A stretch of DNA of 64,000 nt from NCBI RefSeq assembly GCF_025370935.1, contig NC_133472.1:23107695-23171694 (forward strand). Direction: 5' to 3'. This DNA is from Choristoneura fumiferana. Lineage: Eukaryota > Arthropoda > Insecta > Lepidoptera > Tortricidae. Positions 22,809 to 33,480 of this stretch are shown here, piece after piece (the stretch's first letter is position 1; each line of letters begins with the position of its first letter). The notes below the pieces were generated by a model that was not told the origin of the DNA, did no database searches, and was given only the letters and a program-made list of their open reading frames with translations. A program made the position numbers and the translations under genes.

Positions 22809-23599
22809 AAAAAATCGGTCAAGTGCGAGTGCGAGCGACTCGCGCATGAAGGGTTCCGCACCTCCGTACAATGTTTTTAAAACAAATAGTTCAGTAATAA
22901 TTTTCGTAAAAAAATCTAATAAAAGCTTTTTTGTTTGAGGTACTTTTTGCCCCTGGTTACCAAAGTAGGTAGTCGTCAAGACGAATCAAATGAGACCAAA
23001 ATCAATACGGCCGTGTCGTTTTATTACAGAGTTCCTATGGCCAACATATAACTTCATCATCAGATCAGCTCTACGTCATAATTATATTGCATTGTCATCG
23101 GATTTATACATACATGCAAAATTTCAGCTCAATTGGTTGAAGATATACACTTCAAATTTAAGTTGAAATATTTAATATTTTATTTAAATTATTTAATTCC
23201 ACCTGAACAAACATAATAAGTTACATTACATTACAAGTTAATAAAAACATATCACCAAATTGTAAGCACTAGGTGCAAGTATTTTGAATAAAGAATAATT
23301 TTAAATTCTCATCCTCTTTGGCTGTTGCCCTGTCGGAGGCTGAATAGCGATTTAGACTCTTGCCATGCGCCGAAAAAAAAAGTGGCTGAACGCGGTAATT
23401 CGGCCGAACGGCGCGTACTTATATTGAATATTATTAGTGCATAAATCTTAACCTGTTTTTTTTAGATAATCTCTGAGGTCAAGTCAATACCTATATAAGA
23501 CTATCTAAAATCTCAGATGATACCGATATATTTGTCAGTGTATCAACATCACACTTCCCGAGTATGTCATGCCTTGGCCTTGGCTTCTTGAGCTATTGT

Positions 23600-24032
23600 T
23601 TATTTTGATATTTGTTAGGCTTCAGTAACAAACGATTGTCAAAAATACTGTCCGAACTGGAAGATGCATATACAGTCTTATCTATGACACTAGCCGAGTC
23701 AGAGACTTCGCTGCTTTGGTATATAGTTTGTGGCCGACTTGCTGGAAAGACGTTGCTGTGATTGGTGCACCTACGGAGACGTTACTGACGCTGCTTGCGC
23801 TGGAACCTTCGTCTTCTCCTGGGCTGTAGTCTGCATCTGATACAAACTACCCGTCATCAATATTAGGGTCATGTAATGTTTGTCGAGATGATTGAACTTC
23901 CTCGAAGACATGCATATAAGCATTTATTACGTGCTTGCAGTTTTTTATCCATCTAAAACAAGAAAAAGCCATTTGCCAGTTTGATATGGCTGCCGTAATG
24001 TGACGGTGACATATTCTTATTTTATGGCACAA
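23600..24032 (-). pseudogene. Remnant of an unrecognised transposon-like protein
   Basis: On the minus strand NWQMAFSCFRWIKNCK and HVFEEVQSSRQTLHDPN are followed after one stop by DADYSPGEDEGSSASSVSN. The acidic/serine composition is typical of the N-terminal half of several transposases. The frame is later broken by more stops. No catalytic motif is visible. Confidence 0.3.
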
Positions 24033-24262
24033 TGTTTTTGTGGCACAACGTCATTTAATGGTTAGATCTTGTTGCCGTAATATGACGTTGCTTTATTCTT
24101 TTAGTATAACGTTACATCACATTGTGACACTACTTCAATTGACGTTTCGATCATGTTGCCGTAATATGACGTTGCTACGTTATTTGGAGTATTTGTTACA
24201 TCACTAATGTGACACAACGTCATTTGACGATTCGATAACATTGTCGTGATATGACGTTGTTA
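23975..24262. repeat. Minisatellite, unit 82-85 bp, TGACG-rich
   Basis: TGCCGTAATRTGACG recurs at 23991, 24073, 24157 and 24242 (spacings 82, 84, 85). Each unit also carries CACAACGTCATTTRACG-type sequence, so TGACG/CGTCA half-sites (CRE-like) occur about ten times in 290 bp. Confidence 0.75.
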
Positions 24263-24567
24263 AGAATATGTATAATTACAATATCAGTTGTACGGTAAAA
24301 CGTCTATAAACAGTGACGATTAATTCCGCATGCGCCGTAACGCTAATTATTTCTGTCAAAGCTCAACTTGTAATGACGTGACGTCTCATTGTATGGAAAA
24401 AGTTGTGCGAAATCGCATTGACCGAAAATTTTGGGCGTACGCGCGAACGTGTTAATTTGTAACTTTATTTTATTTTTAGTATTTGTTGTTGTCGCGGCCA
24501 CTGTAATACATAATCTGTGAAAATTTCAAGTGCCTAGCTATTACGGCTCAAGAGATAGAGCCCTGTG

Positions 24568-24574
<7 letters not shown>

Positions 24575-24645
<71 letters not shown>

Positions 24646-24686
24646 GACGGACGGATAGACAGACAGACAGACAGAGAGACAGAGGA
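24575..24686 (+). repeat. (GACA)n microsatellite
   Basis: About 110 bp of GACA/GACG repeats within the 3' part of the lepidopteran repeat. Shorter versions are at 31590-31614, 36245-36310, 36990-37060 and 37275-37305. Confidence 0.95.
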
Positions 24687-25072
24687 GTCTCAGTTATAGG
24701 GTTCCGTTGGCATCCTTTGGGTACGAAACCCTAAAAAAGAACTTTTATTGATAGCACGTCTATTTGCTTCACAGCATTTTCGCTCTTATAAAAAACCCAA
24801 AGACAGTTTCTCCCGGCTATGTTTTTAATATTTAGTGCTGCTGAAATTGGCTTGATGTTTTATTTCGCACCATTTAGGGTTTTATATGGGGCTAGTCTCT
24901 GTGAAAATTATATCATTGCATCTCGTCATTATCGTTACCTGATCATTAAAAAAGCATATGCCTAATGCATATCTCTAATGCCTAGCGACTGTTAACTTAA
25001 GTAAAATTGAGTCCGTCCGAAATAGAAAATTTTCAAAATGTAACTACTAAATAATAAATGGTATACATCGCA

Positions 25073-25126
25073 ACATATAATTAACTATACTGTCTTCCAA
25101 TGAAGACAGTATAGTTAATTATATGT
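25073..25126. repeat. Perfect hairpin A (25-bp arms, CAAT loop)
   Basis: Arms 25073-25097 and 25102-25126 are exact reverse complements (for example AACTATACTGTCTTC with GAAGACAGTATAGTT). The loop is CAAT. Confidence 0.97.
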
Positions 25127-25160
25127 AAAATTATATTATATGTATTATATGTAAATGTTA

Positions 25161-25220
25161 TAATTATATGAAAATGGTGCTCGCCAGCATTGGCTGGCGA
25201 GCACCATTTTCATATAATTA
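25161..25220. repeat. Perfect hairpin B (28-bp arms, ATTG loop)
   Basis: Arms 25161-25188 and 25193-25220 are exact reverse complements (AATGGTGCTCGCCAGC with GCTGGCGAGCACCATT). The loop is ATTG. It begins 34 bp after hairpin A. Confidence 0.97.
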
Positions 25221-25470
25221 CTTACTAACGTAAGAATAGCTGTGCATCTAATGAGCGCTCAATTGCGAATATGAATATTTTGTATTACTTAAATATAAAT
25301 TTAAGTCATTATATGACAACCCGTTACTATATCTATTCAGTTTTTATGAAAATGAATCTATTTACATCAGGTTATTTTTAAGACATTTCTGCTAAATGGG
25401 CTAGCTTTAGTTTGTAAATTTCTTGATTTAGTAAATTTACCGCATCGTACTTCTAAAAGTCTACACTTAA

Positions 25471-26663
25471 AGCGTGTCACACACTAAACAGATACAACAA
25501 GATATCTGTATCTGAACGGATATCTTTATGGCTTCACATATAATTCAATGAACTAACACACACAAATAATTTAAATTTTATTGTAAAGTATCTGTGGGCA
25601 CCGATATATAGATACATAGATTACATACATACCTTTACATAGATTTTTGTACTGCAAATTATTATTAAACAAATTATCTTATCTTATCTATCTTTTTATA
25701 TCGAAAGATGGTGAGGATAATATCTGCGTATATAAATATATGTGCATATAACATCTGCCCATATACGACATAATATATGAGACGTACTCTGGTGAATCAT
25801 TATTTTGAGAGCTGGCCTTAAGACCTTTTCTTGTCATTTATACTGTAAATTAATTCAATTTCTTCTCTGATTCGTCATTACTTAAGTGTTGATGTTATAA
25901 GTATTATTATTACTTTGTTTGTGCCCAAGTGAACTCTGTGTGGGCATTATGCTATTATTTGTACCTACACTGCTATTACCGGCGAGAACCTGTAAATGGT
26001 TCTGTAATCTATTGTTATTTTTAATCTGTATTTTTTAAGCTGTTGGTTCTCCAGAATAAATAAGTAAATAAAATAAATATAAATATGGCATAATATTTTA
26101 TCTGCAGTTAGATACAGATTGTGGTGAGACAGAGGGTTTTGATTAGTCGTGGACTGTCCAAGTGTACAATAAAATATAAACAATACGTACCTTAAGTATA
26201 CAGCAAGTCGTCCATCCGTAGAAATTCATTTTCGCATTTTAGTTTTTTTATGTATATATTTTCTTTAATCAAATCATGAGTCATCATAAATGTTGAACTT
26301 TGGTTGACCTGCTAGATCCTGAAAGATATTAAATTCACCTCGGTCCTTTTTTAACGTTATGTATGATGTTTCGCCTTTAAGTACATTGCAACGGAACACG
26401 TGAATCAAATTCAAAATCAGAATCCACTTCTGATGAGCTGTCTTGTCTAATAAATCCAGAAGCAATGAACGCGCGTCATTGTAATTGTAACACTCTGTAT
26501 AAACAATCCGCACCAAAAAATAAGTCTACTCAGTTATAGAAGGAGTGAAATGATCATCTCGTATATTATCGTAACTAAATATCTGCATGAGTGTGTGATA
26601 CTTTCAGATTATTAAGTTACACGCAGATAAAATATTATCCCATCTGCTTAGTGTGCGAAACGC
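25471..26663. mobile_element. TTAA-flanked TIR element
   Basis: The left end AGCGTGTCACACACTAAACA and the right end (reverse complement GCGTTTCGCACACTAAGCA) are inverted copies. TTAA lies immediately outside both (25467-25470 and 26664-26667). TTAA duplication is characteristic of piggyBac-type insertion, although the ends do not start with CCC. Minus-strand frames at 26274-26516 and 25965-26183 lie inside; neither shows a transposase motif I recognise. Confidence 0.55.
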
Positions 26664-26967
26664 TTAATTTGTTCGACAAACTGCCAATTACCCAAATAAT
26701 ACAGATTTTACATAGTTAAACATCGCACTGCTGGGCACGTGACTCCACTCACACTGAGGCTGCTTCAACTTTTAGTTCGAACGAAGGTTTAGAACAACGA
26801 ATACGTGGCACTTTTCTGCTGAGCACACAGGCTTCTAGTTACATTCTTTTCGGTGTGCATTTGCTTCGTTGCCCGTCAATGGCTAGCGATTTTAACTCAA
26901 CTTAGCACTCGCATCTGCAACGTGGATTTTGAAGCGCAGTTCGTATTTCTCAAACACTCAAAATAAT

Positions 26968-27202
26968 TCACTTCATAGCCCATTGAAAACCCTTAAACCT
27001 GATTTTTTGAGGCTCAATAATGTCCAATGTAACCGAATGGAAAGAATACACAAATCGACCTGTTTGACGCTCAAGTGACAAAAGAAGTTGCTCTTTTTTA
27101 GCGTTTTCCTGGATCAGCATCATATCTTCCATTCCATTATTCTCCATAAATGCACGCTCATCGACTGCTTTGGACTGTCTTTTTTCGAAGGATACATCTA
27201 TG
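26968..27202 (-). pseudogene. Coding-like fragment, possibly BESS/MADF-type tail
   Basis: About 78 minus-strand codons are open and end in TGA at 26968. From methionine at 27147 they start MENNGMEDMMLIQENAKK and continue with LERQTGRFVYSFHSVTLDII and KIRFKGFQWAMK. Position and hydrophobic spacing loosely recall the BESS tail of MADF-BESS proteins, including partner proteins of Harbinger transposons, but I am not sure. Unlike the surroundings, it lacks repeats and reads cleanly, so a genuine terminal exon is also possible. Confidence 0.3.
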
Positions 27203-27477
27203 TATAATGTTTTTTTTGGATTCTATTTAACCCAATTAAATCTACTCGTTGATGTCTGTGTACGATATGGCTTTCCCATCAAACGTGACACATAATGACT
27301 TTGACGTTATAGTGACTTCAACATCAAAGCACGCTGTGCTGAAAATTTGGAGTAATTATTTTTATCTAAAACTAAACCGTTTAGGACAAAAAGACAATGT
27401 CACCCAAACCGAGGGTTTGAGAACATTAATGTGTCAACATCAATACATGTTTGTCATGAGTCATGACGTCGGAGATA

Positions 27478-27604
27478 CTGCAATACCGCGTAACTAGCAT
27501 TTTTCATACGGTATAATTTTCACTGTCAGAACAGTACAATGTCAGTACAGTTAGTGCATTGAAAATTATATCTTATGGAAAATGCTTGTTACGCGGTATT
27601 GCAG
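27478..27604. mobile_element. 127-bp MITE with TA duplication
   Basis: Ends CTGCAATACCGCGTAAC and GTTACGCGGTATTGCAG are perfect inverted repeats, flanked by TA on both sides. The interior continues the fold (GCATTTTTCATACGG against ATGGAAAATGC). Confidence 0.8.
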
Positions 27605-27639
27605 TAACCCCGACGATGAGACTTTTTTAAATGTCTCCA

Positions 27640-27850
27640 GGTAATAGGTAATGAATAATTCTGGATATAACCAAACCAACTTAAAATACTTGAAGACCAG
27701 TCATTTCAAAGTTCAATATCTCAAAAACGGATCAACCAATTTTAATGAAACAACTAAGTACCACGCCAAGGAAACTCTCTTTCACTTAAATAAAAAACGA
27801 AATCGGTCCACCCATTTGAGAGCTTCGCCTTTAAAAAAAACAGTGCCGCG
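27640..27850 (-). repeat. Diverged CCCCCGAC-family fragment
   Basis: AAGTTCAATATCTCAAAAAC, then GAAATCGGTCCACCCATTTG parallel the copy at 52471-52693. The two plus-strand frames here follow the repeat. Confidence 0.5.
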
Positions 27851-28159
27851 TGGTAGTTATACATCTCGATTTGTTTACAATCATGTCAATGTTTAGCTGT
27901 AACTCGTACATGATCCTTCTTAGGACTCCGAATAAAACAGCCGCCAAGCCATCTGCGCGAACTTGCCGAGAAAGGGACACTTATCGCGTTGCCGCTTCGC
28001 TAATGGAGTGTCGGTGCCCTGCGGATGTATCGCTTTTAACGCAAATAACTGACGCAGGACTTTGATTTTATCGGCGGACTTTTGTTAAGAACAGTCTCGA
28101 CTCCATGTTCTATTTATTGTATTCTAACGACTAGATAGCGATACTAAGTGTTCCTTTTT

Positions 28160-28700
28160 AACCGACTTAAAAAAAGGAGGATGTTCGCAGATTACTCAGT
28201 CAATTGTGGATCGATTTTCAAAATTCTTTTTTTATTCGAATGGGTACTCTTCTGAGGTGGTCCCATTGTCACCAAGTCAAGATCTGATGATGGGATCCTA
28301 GGGAAATCGAGGGCAAACCTCAAATTGTATAGGTACACCTATGGCCATTTTGGCATTTTTAGCATTAAAATAAGCATTTACATTCAGAAAGTATCATTTG
28401 GTAAACTGGACCTGATGAAGAAGACCGTAGATAACCCATGGAACTCGTCAAAGCTAAGTAATGCTCGTTCGTTATAAACGATCATGATTAATATACCCAG
28501 ATAAGCGACTAAGAAAAAGCTTTAAGTTAATGATTTTTTCGAACTGATCTGATGCTGAAGCCGGAAGGTAGGCAACGGGACTCTGTTATAAAACAACGTA
28601 CCTAAGCCGTGTTTGGGCTTAGTGGAATCCTTGTGAGATGTTATTTGGCTACAAATCACTAAAAAGTGAGAAATAAAGATTATTTTTTAACAAAAAAGTG
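28160..28700 (+). repeat. AACCGACTT-type lepidopteran repeat
   Basis: CCGACTTAAAAAAAGGAGGA, then ATTACTCAGTCAATTGTGGA and GATCTGATGATGGGATCCTA form a familiar non-coding repeat. CCGACT(CC) blocks recur through 29660, into which the RTE below appears to be inserted. Confidence 0.5.
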
Positions 28701-28869
28701 AAACCGACTGTAGCAAACTCCTTGGAGTTTTGCACTTTTTGGTGTATTTTTTGTAAAGTTCTTTTTTTGTACATTTTTCTTTTATGTGTTACTTGTCATT
28801 ATTGCTTTGTGTTGAGTGGTTGTGTTTTCAAGTCAAATATTATTTATCAATTTTATGATATTATTTCTT

Positions 28870-29316
28870 CGTTCATTGAGCGCAGCTCAGTGTTTTTAAT
28901 TCGGTCCGTTCTTCGGACACCAAGAATGCTACGCTCCATTGTCCGCTGGCAAACCTTGAGTTTGGACTTTTGAGCTTCTGTAAGTGACCACGTTTGCGCG
29001 GCGTAGGTTAGGATGGGCAGGACACACATGTCGACGAGCTCGAATTGCTGACGTGGGCGTAAAGACGGCCAAGTTGAAGTGGGACTGGGCTGGACATGTC
29101 TATCGAATGAACCCAGAACGTTGGGCCAAAATTGTTACGGAATGGGTCCCTAGTGACGGATACCGTAATAGAGGCAGACCGAAGAGGAGATGGAGGGACG
29201 ACTTAGATGCCTATAATGTGGGATGGCGGGAGCTCGCCTTTGATAGGCAGGAGTGGAGCAAGAGAGGAGAGGCCTTTGCCCAGCAGTGGGACACAAAAAT
29301 AGGCTAATAAAATAAA
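28870..29316 (+). pseudogene. RTE retrotransposon 3' part with inverted 5' segment (twin priming)
   Basis: Plus strand 29040-29307 reads RIADVGVKTAKLKWDWAGHV ... WRDDLDAYNVGW ... FAQQWDTKIG and ends in a TAAAATAAAA tail. Minus strand 29033-28870 reads the part that should come just before it: VLPILTYAAQTWSLTEAQK, KLKVCQRTMERSILG, DRIKNTELRS. The same protein is thus split into two opposed pieces meeting near 29035. It is the C-terminal region of an RTE endonuclease/reverse transcriptase. Confidence 0.75.
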
Positions 29317-29367
29317 ATAAAAAAATCTTCGTTTGCTTTTAGTTATTTATTACAGTCCACTCATACG

Positions 29368-29659
29368 TTTCACCGACTCCAAAAAAATAAAAAAAATAAC
29401 GGAAAATAAAACCGACTACAAAACCCTTGAAAATAAGTTTCTAGGTACCTACTAGCTCGAAGTCGGTGACTCAGCACGATCCGACCCAGCAGGATGGATT
29501 GAAACCCATAGTATGTAGGTGAGGTAGAAGACTGTTGTTCCATTCCTGCTGGCTCGTGCTGAGGCACCGACTTCGAGCTAGTAGGTACCTAGAAACATAT
29601 TTTCAAGGGTTTTGTAGTCGGTTTCATTTTCCGTTATTTTTTTGGAGTCGGTTTCACTT
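29368..29659. repeat. Palindromic element (CCGACT family), copy 1
   Basis: The arms carry AAACCGACTACAAAACCCTT, CTAGGTACCTACTAGCTCGA and GAAGTCGGTG, mirrored at 29555-29659. A second copy is at 30690-30975 (shared CAGCACGAGCCAGCAGGA). Confidence 0.8.
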
Positions 29660-30159
29660 TTTTGTTAATTTTTTTTTTGTAACTACAATGTATGTATAGA
29701 GAAGAGAAATTTAACTGACGCTTCACTTATAGAAAAAATATTATTGATAGTAGGAATACATTTACATAGGTCCTTTAGTTTTAGCATCTTCTGTGTATCT
29801 ATGTATATTTAAATGTTCGGCAACCCTAACTTGACTCCAGTGACGAATTTCTAGGTGACCAAAATTAACTAACGACGAGCAAATTTAGACATCGAAATTT
29901 TATTTATTAAGATATATATAATTAACAATGTATACTATAAAACCACGTCTAGAATGCTTATAAGACATTTGCCAGACAGTTAATTGTCTTTATTTCATAA
30001 ACTCATTGAAACTAATAAAAATGTTACGCTACTTTTTTTCTGGTCCACTTCTTAATAAATAATTGACCAATTAATTAGTGTAATCAAATATGTTTATTGC
30101 CAGAAAATAGTTAATAAAAAAAGGTATTAGTGCTACTATCAATTAGTTGATTTTCATCA

Positions 30160-30225
30160 TCATCCCAGCCTATATACGTCCCACTGCTGGGCACAGGCCT
30201 CCTCTCAGAACAAGAGGGCTTAGTT
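30160..30225 (-). repeat. RTE-type 3' end, minus orientation
   Basis: CATCATCATCCCAGCCTATA, then TCCCACTGCTGGGCACAGG and CCTCTCAGAACAAGAGGGCT mirror the copy at 18400-18480. Confidence 0.7.
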
Positions 30226-30689
30226 GATTTTAAATGCTGTAAACTGCTGTACGAAAACGATAATAATAATCCGTGGTAAATTTATAACGAATATACTTTA
30301 ATATTCCCAAATTCTGTTCACGTCGTGATGACTGGTGCTGAGATTAATTGGAGCTATTTTAACGTGGGTTATGATTGGCCTATTACTATATTTTGATTAG
30401 CATGTGGATTTGCCTATTATTATCAAACGTACTAGAATAATAGAGCTAAATAACATCGTTAATCATGTAAGTGCTTAGTATCTTAGAAAACTTCGAGTGG
30501 AAGACTCAAACATGCCTCGGCCATCCATCTTCCACACTATTTACCCGAAGTGCCCTCGGGATGAGAAAGTTATTAATTAGTTTAGTTGTTCTAACGGTTA
30601 AGCAGTTCATCTGGTTAAAATAAAATATAAGTAGATACACAGTTTAATTACAGGCTTTTTTATCTGCAAAATTAGTGGTTACAAGGATA
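30226..30689. other. No gene recognised
   Basis: AT-rich sequence between an RTE end and a palindromic element; no open frame of note. Confidence 0.3.
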
Positions 30690-30975
30690 TTATAATTTAA
30701 AAAAAAATATAACAAAAAAACCGACAAAATAAAAATAAAATTGAACCGACTAAAAAAACCATGAAAATAATTTTTTACTAGTCTGAAGTCGGTGCCTCAG
30801 CACGAGCCAGCAGGAGTGGACCTATAGTCGTCTACTTCACCTACATATCTACTGATATTTTAGACTTCAATCACTCCTGATGTCTCGTGCTGAGGCAACG
30901 ACTTCAGACTGGTAGAAAATTATTTTCATGGTTTTTTAGTGTTCAATTTTCTGTTATACATTTTTTGCACGCTTT
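30690..30975. repeat. Palindromic element (CCGACT family), copy 2
   Basis: Arms include TAGTCTGAAGTCGGTGCCTC and its mirror CAACGACTTCAGACTGGTA. The centre is TCGTCTACTTCACCTACATA. More diverged than copy 1. Confidence 0.75.
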
Positions 30976-31718
30976 TTAGTGGAAATAATCTGAGATAAAA
31001 TAGTTTAATGTTCAATGTTTAATGTCAAATGCTCGACACTTTTTATGAATGATTGCTTTTTCTGATGCAGAGACGTTCATTATTGAGGAGTCCTGGTGCT
31101 GTGTACCATATGCATTACGACGAGTATAAATTGCTTAGCAACTTTCTGTGTTAAAGTAACTGAAATTCAACCCGTGAAGTACTTGTTATTAAGTAGTAGC
31201 TCTGTTGGTCAAATGTGGTCTTCATCAGTTCCACTTCACCAAATTATGAGTTTCAAGAGCAAATGCACGAGTTACTGCTAAATACATACATAATATGGGT
31301 GTTATACAATTTGATGTCCAGCAGTCTTATCTAAATATTTCGCAACCAGATCACTGAATAGAAAAATTGTCTTAGCAGAAAATGGTTTTAAAAGATCGAT
31401 CCAACGATACCCCACACTATAAGGTTAGTCAAAAAACAAAATCACCCCCACTGTACGTCGATGGGAGGCAAAGTAAAAAAAAAATACCTTTTATTTATTG
31501 TACCACTTTGTCGGCGTGACTGATATGTATAATATTTATACCAAAGTACAGCTTTCAAGTACTATCGGTCACTGGGCTTACTCGCGGACAGACAGACAGA
31601 TAGACGGACAGACTTGGCGAAACTATAAAAACAACCCAGTCATATCGAGTTTAGGCTCATTTAATTTGTCTTGACAAGTACGGGTCTAGATGGTATTCAA
31701 GTCTGATGACACACTTAC
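30976..31718. other. No gene recognised
   Basis: Includes a GACAGACAGACAGATAGACG tract (31588-31612) from the repeat seen at 24.6 kb. The frame at 31096 is not recognisable. Confidence 0.3.
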
Positions 31719-31818
31719 NNNNNNNNNNNNNNNNNNNNNNNNNNNNNNNNNNNNNNNNNNNNNNNNNNNNNNNNNNNNNNNNNNNNNNNNNNNNNNNNNN
31801 NNNNNNNNNNNNNNNNNN
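31719..31818. other. Assembly gap (100 N)
   Basis: Exactly 100 consecutive Ns, the conventional placeholder for a gap of unknown size. Order and orientation of the two sides depend on scaffolding. Confidence 1.
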
Positions 31819-31989
31819 ATAAAAGAGGGCTTCGTTGTTGCGAAAAAATACGATAACAGAAATGGTCAGTTTAGTCTTTTCGTCATACTGTGTGGATTTG
31901 TACCCCTAGTGCTGCCGTAGAGGACGTCGGGTGATTATCAATCGCCTTTTTAAGGACTCCATCATTCTCATCAAACAAATCCTCGTGTT

Positions 31990-32500
31990 TTCGGACTTCC
32001 AGACCTAATAACTGCTGTGTCTAAAGTAACAGTAGATAGAGTCCCCAATCAGCGTCAACATCGCCATGATCGTATTAGAAAGAGGCACGCAGCAGTCATA
32101 GCCCTCAGCATATAGTTCCCTGATCCCGAGATCCGTAAGCCTATCAACGTTTAGAGACGTCGGCTTAGTTTCTACCAGATGTACAAAGAGAATGGAGGCG
32201 GAGACAAAGTTTCGAGACAACAAGCCTATGATCGGTCCAGCAGTGTGCACCACGCTAGACACGGGTGATTAGGACTTGGTAAACATCTCTTTGGCGTACA
32301 ATGGCATAGTCTATCAGATGCCAGTGTTGGACCTTGGATGCATCCACGTGTTTTTTATGCTTGGCGGGAAGTCTGAACATTGCGTTTGTAACTGCAAGAT
32401 GAAATTATGCGTAGAAATTTAGTAGCAGCTGTCCGATTTCGTTCATTCTGCCTACTCCGTGTCTACCTAGAACTACGAATAAAATATCTCTGGAAACGTA
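31990..32500 (-). pseudogene. RTE-type endonuclease domain fragment
   Basis: On the minus strand GRHGVGRMNEIGQLLLNFYA precedes TNAMFRLPAKHKKHVDAS and VQHWHLIDYAIV (32310-32480), the typical C-terminal half of the AP-like endonuclease of RTE elements. After a frame change comes LFVHLVETKPTSLNVDRLTD (32110-32200), the linker toward the reverse transcriptase. Stops and frameshifts break it. It lies immediately downstream of the third cyclase exon on the same strand, so it is probably an intron insertion. Confidence 0.65.
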
Positions 32501-32559
32501 ACTAAGCCCGAAAAACTATTCCGCGGAATGTCTACCGCGACGCCGCGATTAGCATCTTC

Positions 32560-32672
32560 TGTCCCTTGCTGAGCAAAGGCCCCCCCGATACACTCCCACT
32601 GCCATCTGTCCACTGCATACAAGAGCTAGTCTTTCAAGAAGTACTCCAGGTCATCGCAACATCACCGTCTAG
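32560..32672 (-). pseudogene. RTE C-terminal fragment
   Basis: Minus-strand reading DDLEYFLKD, AVDRWQWE and GGAFAQQGT matches the WRDDL...FAQQ end of RTE proteins. Separate from, and upstream of, the endonuclease piece, so two insertions or a rearranged one. Confidence 0.5.
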
Positions 32673-32705
32673 GTTTTATATATAGTATTGTCATCACTTA
32701 ATTAC

Positions 32706-32919
32706 CTTGGTATGTCTTCCATCACCGGACGGCTGTGTGTAATACTCTGCAGCATTGACGTACATCCAGGCGCTGGCTGCAGTCAACACGTCACCGGCTG
32801 TGCTGACATACTCCGCCATCTTTACGTCCCATACCGGCTGCCCCACGATCACGTAGTGGGATTGAGTGACACCGCCAATTATGGAGAAGTGGGAGACGCC
32901 GCGGAAATTGCTACTTTCA
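32706..32919 (-). CDS. Soluble adenylyl cyclase (ADCY10-like), third exon seen, with frameshift
   Basis: Minus-strand exon between a good acceptor (TTCTTCTCCCAG) and a donor (GTAATT). It starts by completing a valine and reading KVAISA, then continues in a frame one base off: GVSHFSIIGGVTQSHYVIVG, QPVWDVKMAEYVSTAGDVL, ending GDGRHTK. This is the second half of the class III cyclase catalytic core of soluble adenylyl cyclase, an enzyme that makes cAMP and in animals responds to bicarbonate and calcium. The two frames meet at the run GCGGCG (about 32899-32904), where one base seems missing. Assembly error or true lesion cannot be told apart here. Exons 1 and 2 are at 48153 and 46750; the exon or exons for the roughly 95 residues in between were not located. 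Confidence 0.8.
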
Positions 32920-33197
32920 CTGGGAGAAGAAATTTAAGTATTAAATAATGTGAACCAGGCGTTACTTTGCAGAGATCAAATACCTCGCTCACCCGCTCAC
33001 CCGCTCACCCGACAACGTGCATAACATTATCCCTTCATTCATTGTCCACGCAATAGAAGGTTACTAATGCAGACGAAACAAAAGACGTAGATCTTGTTGT
33101 ATCTTATCTACATTATTTCTACAGCCTAATGGCTCGGCCAGGCCATAACTTGCATTTTAATAGGTCTGCTGTTATATGCCTATCTAGGTATATTATG

Positions 33198-33480
33198 GAT
33201 TTTTTTTTTTCGACTGGATGGCAAACGAGCAAGTGGGTCTCCTGATGGTATTAAGAGATCACCGCCGCCCATAAACATCTGCAACACCAGGGGTATTTGC
33301 AGATGCATTGCCAACCTAGAGCGTATGATGGATACCTTAAGTGCTAGTAATTTCACTGGCTGTCTTACTCCTCTACGTCGAAAACAAACAGTGCAAGCAC
33401 TGCTGCTTCACGGCAGGATTAGCGAGCAAGATGGTGGTAGCAATCCGGGAGGACCTTGCACAAGTAAGTATAGTAGGTAA
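33198..33480 (-). repeat. LINE/SINE 3' region, minus orientation
   Basis: A T run followed by CGACTGGATGGCAAACGAGC, AAGTGGGTCTCCTGATGGTA and ATCTGCAACACCAGGGGTAT is the mirror of 2347-2460. The element extends through TGCTGCTTCACGGCAGGATT to about 33480. Confidence 0.65.

Larger units (their letters stand above)
22809..24740 (+). mobile_element. Long lepidopteran repeat copy containing insertions
   Basis: It starts CGGTCAAGTGCGAGTGCGAG with GAAGGGTTCCGCACC. It ends with GTAATACATAATCTGTGAAA, a (GACA)n run and TATAGGGTTCCGTTGG. The compact version, in reverse, is 37210-37505 (300 bp), so about 1.6 kb here is added sequence. That addition includes the block shared with 6045-6140 and 7741-7990, a protein remnant, and a CRE-like minisatellite. 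Confidence 0.55.

Noticed and set aside
24575..24686. CRISPR-like regular repeats
   Set aside because: A simple GACA microsatellite without spacers, in a eukaryotic genome.
26274..26516. A host gene of 80 codons
   Set aside because: It lies inside a TTAA-flanked TIR element and shows no recognisable domain.
31690..31920. Open frame running through the N gap
   Set aside because: It exists only because Ns are translated as unknown residues; the flanks show no coding signal.
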